A DNA stretch of 5,312 nt from assembly GCA_027622115.1 (NCBI GenBank), contig JAQBZS010000600.1, positions 1-5,312 of the forward strand, given 5' to 3'. The translations under genes were made by a program, and so were the position numbers. The notes beneath the pieces were generated by a model. The model did no database searches and had not been told where the DNA came from. It was given only the letters and a program-made list of their open reading frames with translations. Shown one piece after another: positions 1 through 5,312 of the stretch (the stretch's first letter is position 1; each line of letters opens with the position of its first letter). This DNA is from Planctomycetota bacterium (lineage in GTDB: Bacteria; Planctomycetota; Planctomycetia; Planctomycetales; Planctomycetaceae).

Positions 1-945
1 CCAGCGGCCTTGATGGAGGTCGACAATCGATTGCGCCGCTTCAATGCCCATGTCCATTTGAGCCAACGTTTCCTCGGTCGCTTTGTGCGGCGTCAACACG
101 ACGTTGTCGAGTTTGAGCAAGGGGTTGTCCGGACGAATCGGCTCGATCTCGAACACGTCGAGTCCCGCCGCCGAGAGTGGTCCGGATCGAAGCGCCTCCA
201 CCAAATCGGCTTCCACCACCAGACCGCCGCGCGACGTGTTGATCAACACGCTGCCTGCTTTCATCTTGCGAAAGGCGTCTCGATTGAACAGCCCGCGCGT
301 GCTTTCCATCATCGGTGCATGGACGCTCACGATATCGGAAGTGGCCAGCAGCGTGTCGAAATCCACCAATTCGACATTGTGCTCGGCGGCAAATTGCGGA
401 TCGGCCAACGGATCGAATGCCAGCACCTTCATGCGAAACGCCTGTGCTCGCGGCACCACACTGCGTCCGATACGTCCCAGGCCGACCAAGCCCAGCGTGC
501 GGCCTCGCAACGGAGCACTGACCGGGGCGTCCCAAGTGCCGCTGCGGATCAGCCGGTCGTGATGCACGACGTTTCGCGAGACCGCCAACATCAACATCAA
601 TGTTTGCTCCGCAACGGCTTCGTGATTGGCCGTGGGCGTGATGGTGACGGCGACCTTGTGACGAGTCGCGGCAGGAATGTCGATGCGGTCGTACCCCACG
701 CCCGATCGAGCGATGACTCGCAGTTCGGGCAGTGACTCGATGACACGCGGCGTCATGATCTCGCCACCGGCGAGGATTGCGGAGACACCTTGGAGCACGC
801 GGATCGTTTCGTCTTCGTCACGACCTCGTGTGAACGATGAGTCCGCAGGATACACGACTTCGAATCCGGCATCCTTGAAAATGCGAACAAACTGCGCGTC
901 CGTCTGTGGAATCAGTGCAACGGGAGAGATCATGACTCTGGGCAC
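1..945 (-). CDS. D-2-hydroxyacid dehydrogenase, phosphoglycerate-dehydrogenase-like (3' end beyond the window)
   Basis: NAD-dependent cytoplasmic oxidoreductase that interconverts a 2-hydroxyacid and its 2-oxoacid. Read on the minus strand, 315 codons are open and no stop is reached before base 1; families lacking an ACT domain are about 310-330 residues, so only a few residues are probably missing. Visible features: N-terminal substrate-domain strand MPRVMISP; SGVGYDRID at 81-89; dinucleotide-binding GLGRIG at 155-160, followed by Asp178 (FDP), which favours NAD over NADP; catalytic Arg239 in NTSRGG, Glu268 in DVFEIEP and His287 in TPHKA, the complete Arg-Glu-His triad. The start is GTG 945, since an in-frame TAG at 960-958 limits the upstream choice; ATG 933 is the alternative. 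No clear Shine-Dalgarno precedes either. A 120-base gap separates it from the TPR gene, so co-transcription is possible but unproven. Family is certain; substrate (3-phosphoglycerate, glyoxylate/glycolate or other) is not. Confidence 0.93.
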   Translation of the reverse strand, partial: MPRVMISPVALIPQTDAQFVRIFKDAGFEVVYPADSSFTRGRDEDETIRVLQGVSAILAGGEIMTPRVIESLPELRVIARSGVGYDRIDIPAATRHKVAVTITPTANHEAVAEQTLMLMLAVSRNVVHHDRLIRSGTWDAPVSAPLRGRTLGLVGLGRIGRSVVPRAQAFRMKVLAFDPLADPQFAAEHNVELVDFDTLLATSDIVSVHAPMMESTRGLFNRDAFRKMKAGSVLINTSRGGLVVEADLVEALRSGPLSAAGLDVFEIEPIRPDNPLLKLDNVVLTPHKATEETLAQMDMGIEAAQSIVDLHQGRW

Positions 946-1065
946 GAATTGTTTTTTCTAAAGTGGAGCACATTGCGAAACTGAAACGGTGATTGGCGGA
1001 GTCTATTCATATCCCGATGCGCGAGGCTACGGCGGCCGTTGGGACTTCTTCGAACGGAAGACGGT

Positions 1066-2241
1066 TCAATTCACGCCTGACGAGGGCTGCAATCGGCGTT
1101 GCAATAACTGTGCTTCTTCCAACAAATCCGTGTTGTGAGGTTCGTTCGCCAGTTCGCGGCGGACCTCCTGCAATCGAACCGCCCATTGGCCAAGTTGTCG
1201 GCTACGTTGAAAGTGCAAATCGGACTGCGAAGTTTGGCCGAGTTGCTGATAGGCCTGTGCCAGTTTGAAGTGGGCTTCCTTATTGTTGGGCGTCATCCGC
1301 AGCACGGCCTCAAAATCTTCGGCGGCGGCGGTGAATTCCTGGAGATCGAAACGCAACACCCCCCGCATGAACAAGGCGACGTGTGATCCCGCTTCGACGT
1401 CGAGGATGCGTTTGACTTCAGTCAGTCCCGCCTGAAACTCACCTTCAAGTCGCAGCAATCGAGCGTTACGCAAACCGAAACTTGGATTCCAATCCGTCCG
1501 CTGGTCGATCCACTCCAGTTCGCCCCGAGCGGCCGCGGCATCTCCGCTGTCGAGCAACGCGGTCAGCAAACTGTTGCGGATGCGCGGTTCAACGTCGGCG
1601 GTCGGCTGCATTCTCAACGCCGTCCGCAACGCCGCCGCCGCGAGCGCCGATTCACGGCTCGCCAGCAACACTTCTCCGCGCATGATCCAGGCTTCCGGGT
1701 TGTCGACCTCAAGTCGCTGCCATTCGTCGCACCACCTGAGCGCTTCGCTCGTATCGCCAAGCTCCTGTTGCACAGCAATCATCAGCTTGATCGTCTGCGC
1801 GTTCGGGGACGCTTTCACGGCAGCCTCGACCGCGAGTCTCGCCAGCAGGGTTTGGCCGGATTTCCGGGCGTCTTCCACCAAGGCCAGTAAGTCGTCAACG
1901 CGGTATTGCGACGTGTCCTGAATTGCGGCAAAGCTGCCGAGCGCTTCGGTCCAGCGGCCGAGTCGTCCCAGTGCCCGAGTACGCAACAAGGCTGCATCGG
2001 CCGATTGATGATCGGAAACCACCCACGCGTCTTCAGCCAGTTGGAGAGCCAGCCGTGGGTTGATCGCAATTTCCGCGCGAGCCGATTCCAACAGCCGCTC
2101 AACTCGTCCGGCGTACCATACGCCGACACCGATTCCCGCCAAAAGCAGGACTCCGGCGAATATCCAAGATCGCCTCCATCTCCGAGATCGAGACGGCGCG
2201 GCGTCAGCTTGGTGTACAGTTTCCGAGGGCGCTGGTGACAC
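1066..2241 (-). CDS. membrane-anchored TPR-repeat protein
   Basis: A 391-residue protein. After a short basic N-terminus (RSRRWRRS, residues 18-25) comes one hydrophobic helix (about 26-44, WIFAGVLLLAGIGVGVWYAG). The remainder is alpha-helical with TPR-like units at about 148-180, 184-214 (EAWIMRGEVLLASRESALAA), 287-317 and 321-352 (KEAHFKLAQAYQQLGQTSQS), plus weaker units at 60-145 and 220-280. The positive-inside rule puts the TPR part outside the cytoplasm, anchored to the membrane; this is inference. TPR domains are protein-interaction scaffolds and no catalytic motif is visible. The frame is open back to a TTG at 2385, but those extra 48 residues are rich in Trp, Pro and Arg and look non-coding, so GTG 2241 with GAGGA nine bases upstream is preferred. 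It overlaps the preceding small frame by 38 bases, suggesting translational coupling. Partners and role are unknown. Confidence 0.85.
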   Translation of the reverse strand: MSPAPSETVHQADAAPSRSRRWRRSWIFAGVLLLAGIGVGVWYAGRVERLLESARAEIAINPRLALQLAEDAWVVSDHQSADAALLRTRALGRLGRWTEALGSFAAIQDTSQYRVDDLLALVEDARKSGQTLLARLAVEAAVKASPNAQTIKLMIAVQQELGDTSEALRWCDEWQRLEVDNPEAWIMRGEVLLASRESALAAAALRTALRMQPTADVEPRIRNSLLTALLDSGDAAAARGELEWIDQRTDWNPSFGLRNARLLRLEGEFQAGLTEVKRILDVEAGSHVALFMRGVLRFDLQEFTAAAEDFEAVLRMTPNNKEAHFKLAQAYQQLGQTSQSDLHFQRSRQLGQWAVRLQEVRRELANEPHNTDLLEEAQLLQRRLQPSSGVN

Positions 2242-2545
2242 CTGATCGAATCCTCGGGGAAATGGGGGGTGACCAACGCAGCTTGCGACCGAGGGCAGCC
2301 ACCGTCGCCCGATGGTAATTGACGATGTCGGTGACCACCGGGGCGTTGAACCGTTCGTCACCCTCCACGATTTGCGTTGCCGCAATCACTGCACCCAGCG
2401 CACTTTCATGCCGGGCAAGTAACTCAAGTCCGGCGGAACAGAAATCTCTGTTCGGATTTCTGGTGAAATCCACTACTCCGTGCAATACCTGACCGATCGC
2501 GTGGGCATAGCCAGTCCACGAGCAAGTCGTCTTCCGAATGGACAC
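2204..2545 (-). CDS. small hypothetical protein between symporter and TPR genes
   Basis: A possible 113-residue protein in the 324 bases between the symporter stop and the TPR start; I do not recognise a family. The middle (residues about 36-90, including ELLARHESALGAVIAATQIV and FNAPVVTDIVNYHRATVAALG) reads like a soluble helical protein, and its codons end mostly in G or C like those of the neighbouring genes. The first 35 and last 25 residues are less protein-like, and no membrane helix or signal peptide is seen. The start is uncertain: GTG 2545 lies 20 bases after the symporter stop but has no close Shine-Dalgarno; later TTG and GTG codons in the same frame are possible. The frame is also open upstream through the symporter gene, where it is only a shadow. 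Its end overlaps the TPR start by 38 bases. It could be a real lineage-specific gene, a decayed remnant, or chance. Confidence 0.4.
   Translation of the reverse strand: MSIRKTTCSWTGYAHAIGQVLHGVVDFTRNPNRDFCSAGLELLARHESALGAVIAATQIVEGDERFNAPVVTDIVNYHRATVAALGRKLRWSPPISPRIRSGVTSALGNCTPS
2251..2255 (-). promoter_or_regulatory. ribosome binding site deciding the TPR gene start
   Basis: GAGGA on the minus strand, nine bases before GTG 2241. It is the reason for preferring this start over the longer open frame that begins at TTG 2385. It lies inside the small upstream reading frame, consistent with coupled translation. Confidence 0.5.
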
Positions 2546-2565
2546 AAACGCCAGATCGGATCGCC

Positions 2566-4503
2566 TCAGCCCGCCGTCGATTTGCGAGTCAACAATGAAA
2601 CAACGATCAGCGTCAGGAATCCCAGCGGAATCGTGACGATGCCGGGCTGGCTGAATGGCACCCACGCATCCTCGGCTTTCAAGCCATAGACTTTGCTGAA
2701 CGTGTCGCCGCTCAACAAAATCCATCCCAGCGAGCTGACCATCCCCACGACAATCGCTGTCGTGATGCCCTGTTTTGTGGTGCCTTTCCAGAACAGCAGC
2801 ATGATCAACGCCGGTAGATTCGCCGACGCCGCCACGCTGAAAGCCCAGCCGACCAAGTAGCTCACGTTCATCTTTTCGAACAGGATGCCCAGTACAATCG
2901 CGATGCAGCCCACGACCACCGACGTAATCTTGGCGACTCGGACTTTTTGCAGATCGTCCAACTTCACGTTGAACGAATTCACCAGCAAGTCGTGAGTCAC
3001 GGCACCGGCCGAAGCCAGGATCAACCCGCTCACCGTGCCGAGCACCGTGGTAAACGCAATGGCCGAGATCGCCGCGAACAGCCATTCCGACATGCTGCGA
3101 GCCAGCAACGGCGCCGCCATATTGCTGTTGGTGACATCCAACGCCCCGCTGGTCATCGCTCCGAGCCCCATATACAGGGACAGCACGTAAAAGAACCCGA
3201 TACTCGCGATACCCACGATTGTGCTCTTGCGGGCGCTGGCTTCGTCCTTGACCGTGTAGTATCGAATCAGAATATGCGGCAGCGAAGCCGTCCCACAGAA
3301 CAACGCCAACATCAACGACAGAAAATTCAGCTTGTCGATCAACTTGTCGCTGCGGATGCCCTTAAATCGAGGATGCTCGCCGGGACGCAGAACTTGGCTG
3401 CCCGGCGTCGGCTTCTGGAAGTAGACCATGGTTTTGGATTCATCCGCTTCGGTCACGGTCGTGTTGCCCCACAGCACAACTTCGCTCTCTTGCAAGGTGC
3501 TGAAGAACGACAGCAGCCCCAGTGGGCCGGATTCCTTGGCCCCGTTCGGCAATTTGGTGACGTGGCCGACCGCCTTCAATTCAGGCTCGCCCTTTTGTTC
3601 ACCCTTCACTTCGCCGTTGACCAATTCAACCCCGTCGGACGCTCGCTTCGTTAAGGTCTGACATTGCCGCAGCATGACCTTGCTGTCGGTTGCGGCGTCG
3701 ATTTTCCAGACCGTGATCTTGCCGGTCGCGTCGCGAGTTCGCATGAAGTCCGTCTTCGTGGTCCACTCGCCGGCGGCGGTCACCAATTCGGCATCTGGAA
3801 ACGCGGGTATTTCTTGGATCGTTTCGACGGCGTCCGCGCGATCGATCGGTCCAACGTTGGCGAATTGCTTGGCGTCTTCGTCGACCGTGAAGCCTCGGGC
3901 CAAAATCATGGCTGTGAGGATCGCACTGAAGACCACCAGCAACGAGCCCTTCAGAAACTGCACCCAAGTCGTCGAGACCATCCCCGCCGTGACGACAATC
4001 ACGATCACAATGGCTCCCACCAGCATGACGCCGAACCAGTGTGGGAAGCCCAGCAGCGGTCGCACGAGCACTCCCGCGCCCACCATCTGCGGAATCAGAT
4101 AAAAGATACTCACAGCTAGGGTGCTGATCCCGGCGGACAGCTTGATTCCTCGCGATTGAAATTTGGAATCCAGTGCGTCGGCGAACGTGAACTTGCCCAA
4201 CCGCTTCATCGGTTCGGCCACCACGAACAGCGCCACGATCCAGCCCGCGAGATACCCGATCGAGTACAGGAACCCGTCGTATCCGTAGAAGGCGATCATG
4301 CCGCAAATGCCGAGGAATGACGCGGCGGATAGATAATCGCCAGCGAAGGCGATGCCGTTCACGAACCACGGGATTTGGCCGTGCGCGGCGAAGTATCCCT
4401 GAGACGATTTGGCTTTGCCGCCGAGATAAAAGCTAATGCCGAGCGTAATCGCCACGAACAAGCCGAAGATGGCGACCGCGACCGTTGAGGGCTCATAAAT
4501 CAT
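2566..4503 (-). CDS. actP: sodium:solute symporter, ActP-like (cation/acetate symporter family) with long extra loop
   Basis: A 645-residue inner-membrane protein of the SSS family, expected to couple Na+ entry to uptake of a small monocarboxylate such as acetate. About 13 hydrophobic helices are visible, at about 6-26, 46-70, 76-97, 123-146, 155-177, 183-203, 391-412, 428-450, 472-500, 524-542, 549-571, 580-598 and 619-637. Stretches resembling E. coli ActP include GTASLPHILIRYYTV (404-418), EASARKS (421-427), AISAIAFTTVLGTVSGL (478-494) and VGWAFSVAASANLPALI (551-567). ActP is about 549 residues; the excess lies almost wholly between helices 6 and 7 (about 204-390), a hydrophilic, probably extracytoplasmic segment. 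The start is ATG 4503, overlapping the DUF485 stop (ATGA) and preceded by GGAGG seven bases upstream; the frame is open further upstream but gives an Arg-rich non-native extension. The symbol marks family resemblance; substrate is not shown by sequence. Confidence 0.95.
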   Translation of the reverse strand: MIYEPSTVAVAIFGLFVAITLGISFYLGGKAKSSQGYFAAHGQIPWFVNGIAFAGDYLSAASFLGICGMIAFYGYDGFLYSIGYLAGWIVALFVVAEPMKRLGKFTFADALDSKFQSRGIKLSAGISTLAVSIFYLIPQMVGAGVLVRPLLGFPHWFGVMLVGAIVIVIVVTAGMVSTTWVQFLKGSLLVVFSAILTAMILARGFTVDEDAKQFANVGPIDRADAVETIQEIPAFPDAELVTAAGEWTTKTDFMRTRDATGKITVWKIDAATDSKVMLRQCQTLTKRASDGVELVNGEVKGEQKGEPELKAVGHVTKLPNGAKESGPLGLLSFFSTLQESEVVLWGNTTVTEADESKTMVYFQKPTPGSQVLRPGEHPRFKGIRSDKLIDKLNFLSLMLALFCGTASLPHILIRYYTVKDEASARKSTIVGIASIGFFYVLSLYMGLGAMTSGALDVTNSNMAAPLLARSMSEWLFAAISAIAFTTVLGTVSGLILASAGAVTHDLLVNSFNVKLDDLQKVRVAKITSVVVGCIAIVLGILFEKMNVSYLVGWAFSVAASANLPALIMLLFWKGTTKQGITTAIVVGMVSSLGWILLSGDTFSKVYGLKAEDAWVPFSQPGIVTIPLGFLTLIVVSLLTRKSTAG

Positions 4504-4757
4504 TGTCCGGCCTCCGAATCGTCGCCGGATTTCGCGGAAACGTCGGCGTCCGCCGCGTCGCAATTCAAGCCGTAGATGAGTGCCAGCACCAGAGCGGCAA
4601 TGATCAATCCGAAGCCGGACAGAATCGCCAGATTGACGCCTTCAATGGGCGTGATTTCCATGGTGTGCGGGCTGAATGTGTTGACCAGCACAAATCCGCC
4701 ATAGAGCAGCAAGTAGACACCAAACAGCCAAATCCCGATCCGGGCGTTGCGATTCAT
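4500..4757 (-). CDS. DUF485 (YjcH-like) small membrane protein, partner of the symporter
   Basis: An 85-residue protein with two hydrophobic helices, about 7-28 (IGIWLFGVYLLLYGGFVLVN) and 42-64 (NLAILSGFGLIIAALVLALI), joined by a short loop (SPHTMEITPIEG). The tail is acidic (about 66-85). This is the DUF485 pattern, although it is shorter at the N-terminus than many members. In E. coli and many other bacteria a DUF485 protein (YjcH) is encoded directly upstream of the acetate permease ActP, and the same order and ATGA overlap occur here, which supports both assignments. The molecular function of DUF485 is not established; a supporting or assembly role for the symporter is inference. The start is ATG 4757, preceded by GAGG (4766-4763) at a five-base spacing; upstream in-frame sequence is open but looks non-coding. 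It is the first gene of the visible unit. Confidence 0.88.
   Translation of the reverse strand: MNRNARIGIWLFGVYLLLYGGFVLVNTFSPHTMEITPIEGVNLAILSGFGLIIAALVLALIYGLNCDAADADVSAKSGDDSEAGQ
4511..4515 (-). promoter_or_regulatory. ribosome binding site of the symporter gene
   Basis: A perfect GGAGG on the minus strand, seven bases before ATG 4503 and inside the last codons of the DUF485 gene. With the ATGA stop-start overlap at 4503-4500 it fixes the symporter start and implies translational coupling of the two membrane proteins. Confidence 0.8.
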
Positions 4758-4762
4758 GGAGG

Positions 4763-4766
4763 CCTC
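4763..4766 (-). promoter_or_regulatory. ribosome binding site of the DUF485 gene
   Basis: GAGG on the minus strand five bases before ATG 4757. It supports this internal ATG over the much longer upstream open frame, which runs through the repeat-containing intergenic region. Confidence 0.5.
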
Positions 4767-4910
4767 GTCAGTGAAGTGCGATTGCTCGGAGGAAGCTCGC
4801 GGTCCGCCCAGCAAGCATGAAATTAAGTCGGGGAAGGTAGCGAAGTCGCCCACGTGTCGCCACGACGTATCTGACCGCAGGCTGCACTTGCAGTGTTGGA
4901 GCGAATGGCC

Positions 4911-4943
4911 GGGGTCTGGCCTACGTTTTTCAGAATTGGCGGC
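4911..4943 (-). repeat. intergenic repeat copy A (diverged, inverted)
   Basis: On the minus strand it reads GCCGCCAATTCTGAAAAACG followed by TAGGCCAGACCCC, aligning without gaps to copy B over about 33 bases with several mismatches. Its GCCGCC end faces that of copy B across a 30-base spacer, forming a head-to-head pair. Confidence 0.7.
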
Positions 4944-4973
4944 GCTCGACGCAATTCTCACGCATGACACGAG

Positions 4974-5017
4974 GCCGCCAAATCTGAAAACCGTAAGCCT
5001 GACGCCCAAGTCCCCAA
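4974..5017 (+). repeat. intergenic repeat copy B
   Basis: Reads GCCGCCAAATCTGAAAACCG, then TAAGCCTGACGCCCAAGTCC and CCAA. It shares an exact 18-base core (GAAAACCGTAAGCCTGAC) with copy C in inverted orientation, and the match extends to about 33 bases with three mismatches. Confidence 0.85.
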
Positions 5018-5145
5018 ACCACTCCCGGCTGCGGTTCACTCGGCGTGCGGTGACGTGGCAACTTGAATTCAGCAATCCAATGCCGTCGCTGCTCTGGTGA
5101 TATTCGGGTCGTGATTGACTGGCTGCCCTTTCGAAAACGCGACGG

Positions 5146-5167
5146 TTGAGGACTTGTTGAGGACTTG
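5146..5167 (+). repeat. perfect 11-base tandem duplication
   Basis: TTGAGGACTTG occurs twice in immediate succession at 5146-5156 and 5157-5167. The second unit is the tail of repeat copy C, so this looks like a local duplication of the end of that repeat. Confidence 0.85.
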
Positions 5168-5195
5168 GGGGTCAGGCTTACGGTTTTCTTGGCGG
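5157..5195 (-). repeat. intergenic repeat copy C (inverted)
   Basis: On the minus strand it reads CCGCCAAGAAAACCGTAAGC followed by CTGACCCCCAAGTCCTCAA. It is the closest relative of copy B, lacking only a few bases after CCGCCAA, and lies inverted about 140 bases from it. Confidence 0.85.
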
Positions 5196-5205
5196 TTCCA
5201 CGTTG

Positions 5206-5214
5206 TGGTAAAAT
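5206..5214 (+). promoter_or_regulatory. possible extended -10 promoter element, rightward
   Basis: TGGTAAAAT (TG-n-TAAAAT, with the hexamer at 5209-5214) resembles an extended -10 element reading rightward. It lies in the spacer between repeats C and D, upstream of a possible rightward start at 5283. The nearest -35-like hexamer, TTGGCG at 5189-5194, is only 14 bases away, too close for a standard sigma-70 promoter, so this is weak. Confidence 0.2.
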
Positions 5215-5227
5215 CCCACGTCAAACG

Positions 5228-5260
5228 CCCGCCAAATCTGGAAAACGTAAGGGACGGCGC
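5228..5260 (+). repeat. intergenic repeat copy D (diverged)
   Basis: Reads CCCGCCAAATCTGGAAAACG followed by TAAGGGACGGCGC. It matches copy B well in the first half (CCGCCAAATCTG) and less well after. Its CCGCC end faces copy C across about 32 bases, giving a second head-to-head pair. Copies A and D share AAAACGTA where B and C have AAAACCGTAA. Confidence 0.7.
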
Positions 5261-5282
5261 TGAAATTAAACCGGCATTTGGC

Positions 5283-5312
5283 ATGCGAGTTACCGTAGCT
5301 GGATTCGCCAGA
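5283..5312 (+). CDS. possible 5' end of a rightward gene (cut by the window edge)
   Basis: ATG 5283 opens ten codons (MRVTVAGFAR) that stay open to the last base. The frame is also open upstream (possible GTG at 5205). There is no Shine-Dalgarno sequence. The position, divergent from the leftward unit and after a possible promoter element, would fit the start of a neighbouring gene, but ten codons cannot identify it and chance is a fair explanation. Confidence 0.2.
   Translation, partial: MRVTVAGFAR

Larger units (their letters stand above)
4758..5312. other. repeat-bearing intergenic region upstream of the DUF485-symporter genes
   Basis: About 550 bases without a convincing complete gene. 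Open frames here translate to low-complexity or Trp/Arg-rich peptides with no family resemblance and cross the repeats. The segment must contain the start of the leftward transcription unit, but no convincing leftward -35/-10 pair was found in the 100 bases before 4757. Its main content is four copies of a repeat between 4911 and 5260, described separately. Confidence 0.7.

Noticed and set aside
41..535. Minus-strand frame of 164 codons in another phase of the dehydrogenase
   Set aside because: Out-of-frame shadow; the true frame at this place encodes the NAD-binding domain.
10..735. Long plus-strand open frame (241 codons) opposite the dehydrogenase
   Set aside because: It is antisense to a gene with clear family motifs and an intact catalytic triad; its own product is His/Arg/Gln-rich without any recognisable domain.
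946..1065. Possible promoter (GATATGAAT) or hairpin near TTCGAA in the gap before the dehydrogenase
   Set aside because: No matching -35 at a normal distance, and hairpin arms of only four or five bases.
2242..2385. Extension of the TPR gene to TTG 2385
   Set aside because: The extra 48 residues have a Trp/Pro/Arg-rich shadow-like composition, and GTG 2241 has a suitably placed GAGGA.
2947..3654. Plus-strand frame of 235 codons opposite the symporter
   Set aside because: Antisense to well-recognised SSS helices and loop; the product is Arg/Gln/His-rich with no domain.
3626..4369. Minus-strand Arg-rich frame of 247 codons within the symporter gene
   Set aside because: Shadow frame of the symporter; composition is typical of frame-shifted high-GC coding DNA.
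4932..4958. Small inverted repeat AGAATTG / CAATTCT with 13-base loop
   Set aside because: Seven-base AT-rich arms overlapping repeat A, with no following T-run; too weak to call a terminator or operator.
4758..5075. Extension of the DUF485 gene to ATG 5075 (191 residues)
   Set aside because: The added part lacks family resemblance, runs through repeats A and B, and DUF485 proteins are short; ATG 4757 has a ribosome binding site.
4911..5260. CRISPR array
   Set aside because: The repeats alternate in orientation, are diverged, and have irregular spacing (30, about 140 and 32 bases); no cas gene is present.
5069..5284. Minus-strand frame of 71 codons at the right end
   Set aside because: Covers repeats C and D and the tandem duplication; no ribosome binding site and no family resemblance.

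Overview
This window looks like a piece of a GC-rich (roughly 58-60 % GC by eye) Gram-negative-type chromosome. The long-insert form of the ActP-like symporter, the frequent GTG starts with weak Shine-Dalgarno sequences, and the membrane-anchored TPR protein suggest a planctomycete of the Pirellulaceae/Rhodopirellula type. That placement is inference at moderate-to-low confidence; no rRNA or other marker gene is present.

All convincing genes lie on the minus strand, so the transcription unit reads from right to left. In transcription order they are: (1) a small two-helix membrane protein of the DUF485/YjcH family (4757-4500); (2) a 645-residue sodium:solute symporter of the acetate permease (ActP) type (4503-2566), whose ATG overlaps the DUF485 stop in an ATGA junction; (3) a small unrecognised reading frame (about 2545-2204); (4) a 391-residue protein with one transmembrane helix and TPR-like repeats (2241-1066), which overlaps the preceding frame by 38 bases; (5) after a 120-base gap, a D-2-hydroxyacid dehydrogenase / phosphoglycerate-dehydrogenase-like enzyme (945 to beyond base 1), cut by the left edge of the window.

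Functionally, the DUF485-symporter pair is the familiar YjcH-ActP arrangement for sodium-coupled uptake of small monocarboxylates. The symporter carries about 140 extra residues in the loop between its sixth and seventh predicted membrane helices, where E. coli ActP has only a short linker. The dehydrogenase could act on a 2-hydroxy- or 2-oxo-acid related to the transported substrate, but nothing in the sequence proves this link. The TPR protein has no assigned role.

The right end (4758-5312, about 550 bases) has no convincing complete gene. It holds four copies of a repeat of about 33-44 bases arranged as two head-to-head pairs, and the two pairs look like inverted copies of each other. This resembles REP/BIME-type palindromic repeats. 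A possible rightward promoter and the first codons of a possible rightward gene lie at the extreme right edge. No CRISPR array, tRNA, rRNA, transposase, defence system or convincing terminator hairpin was seen.
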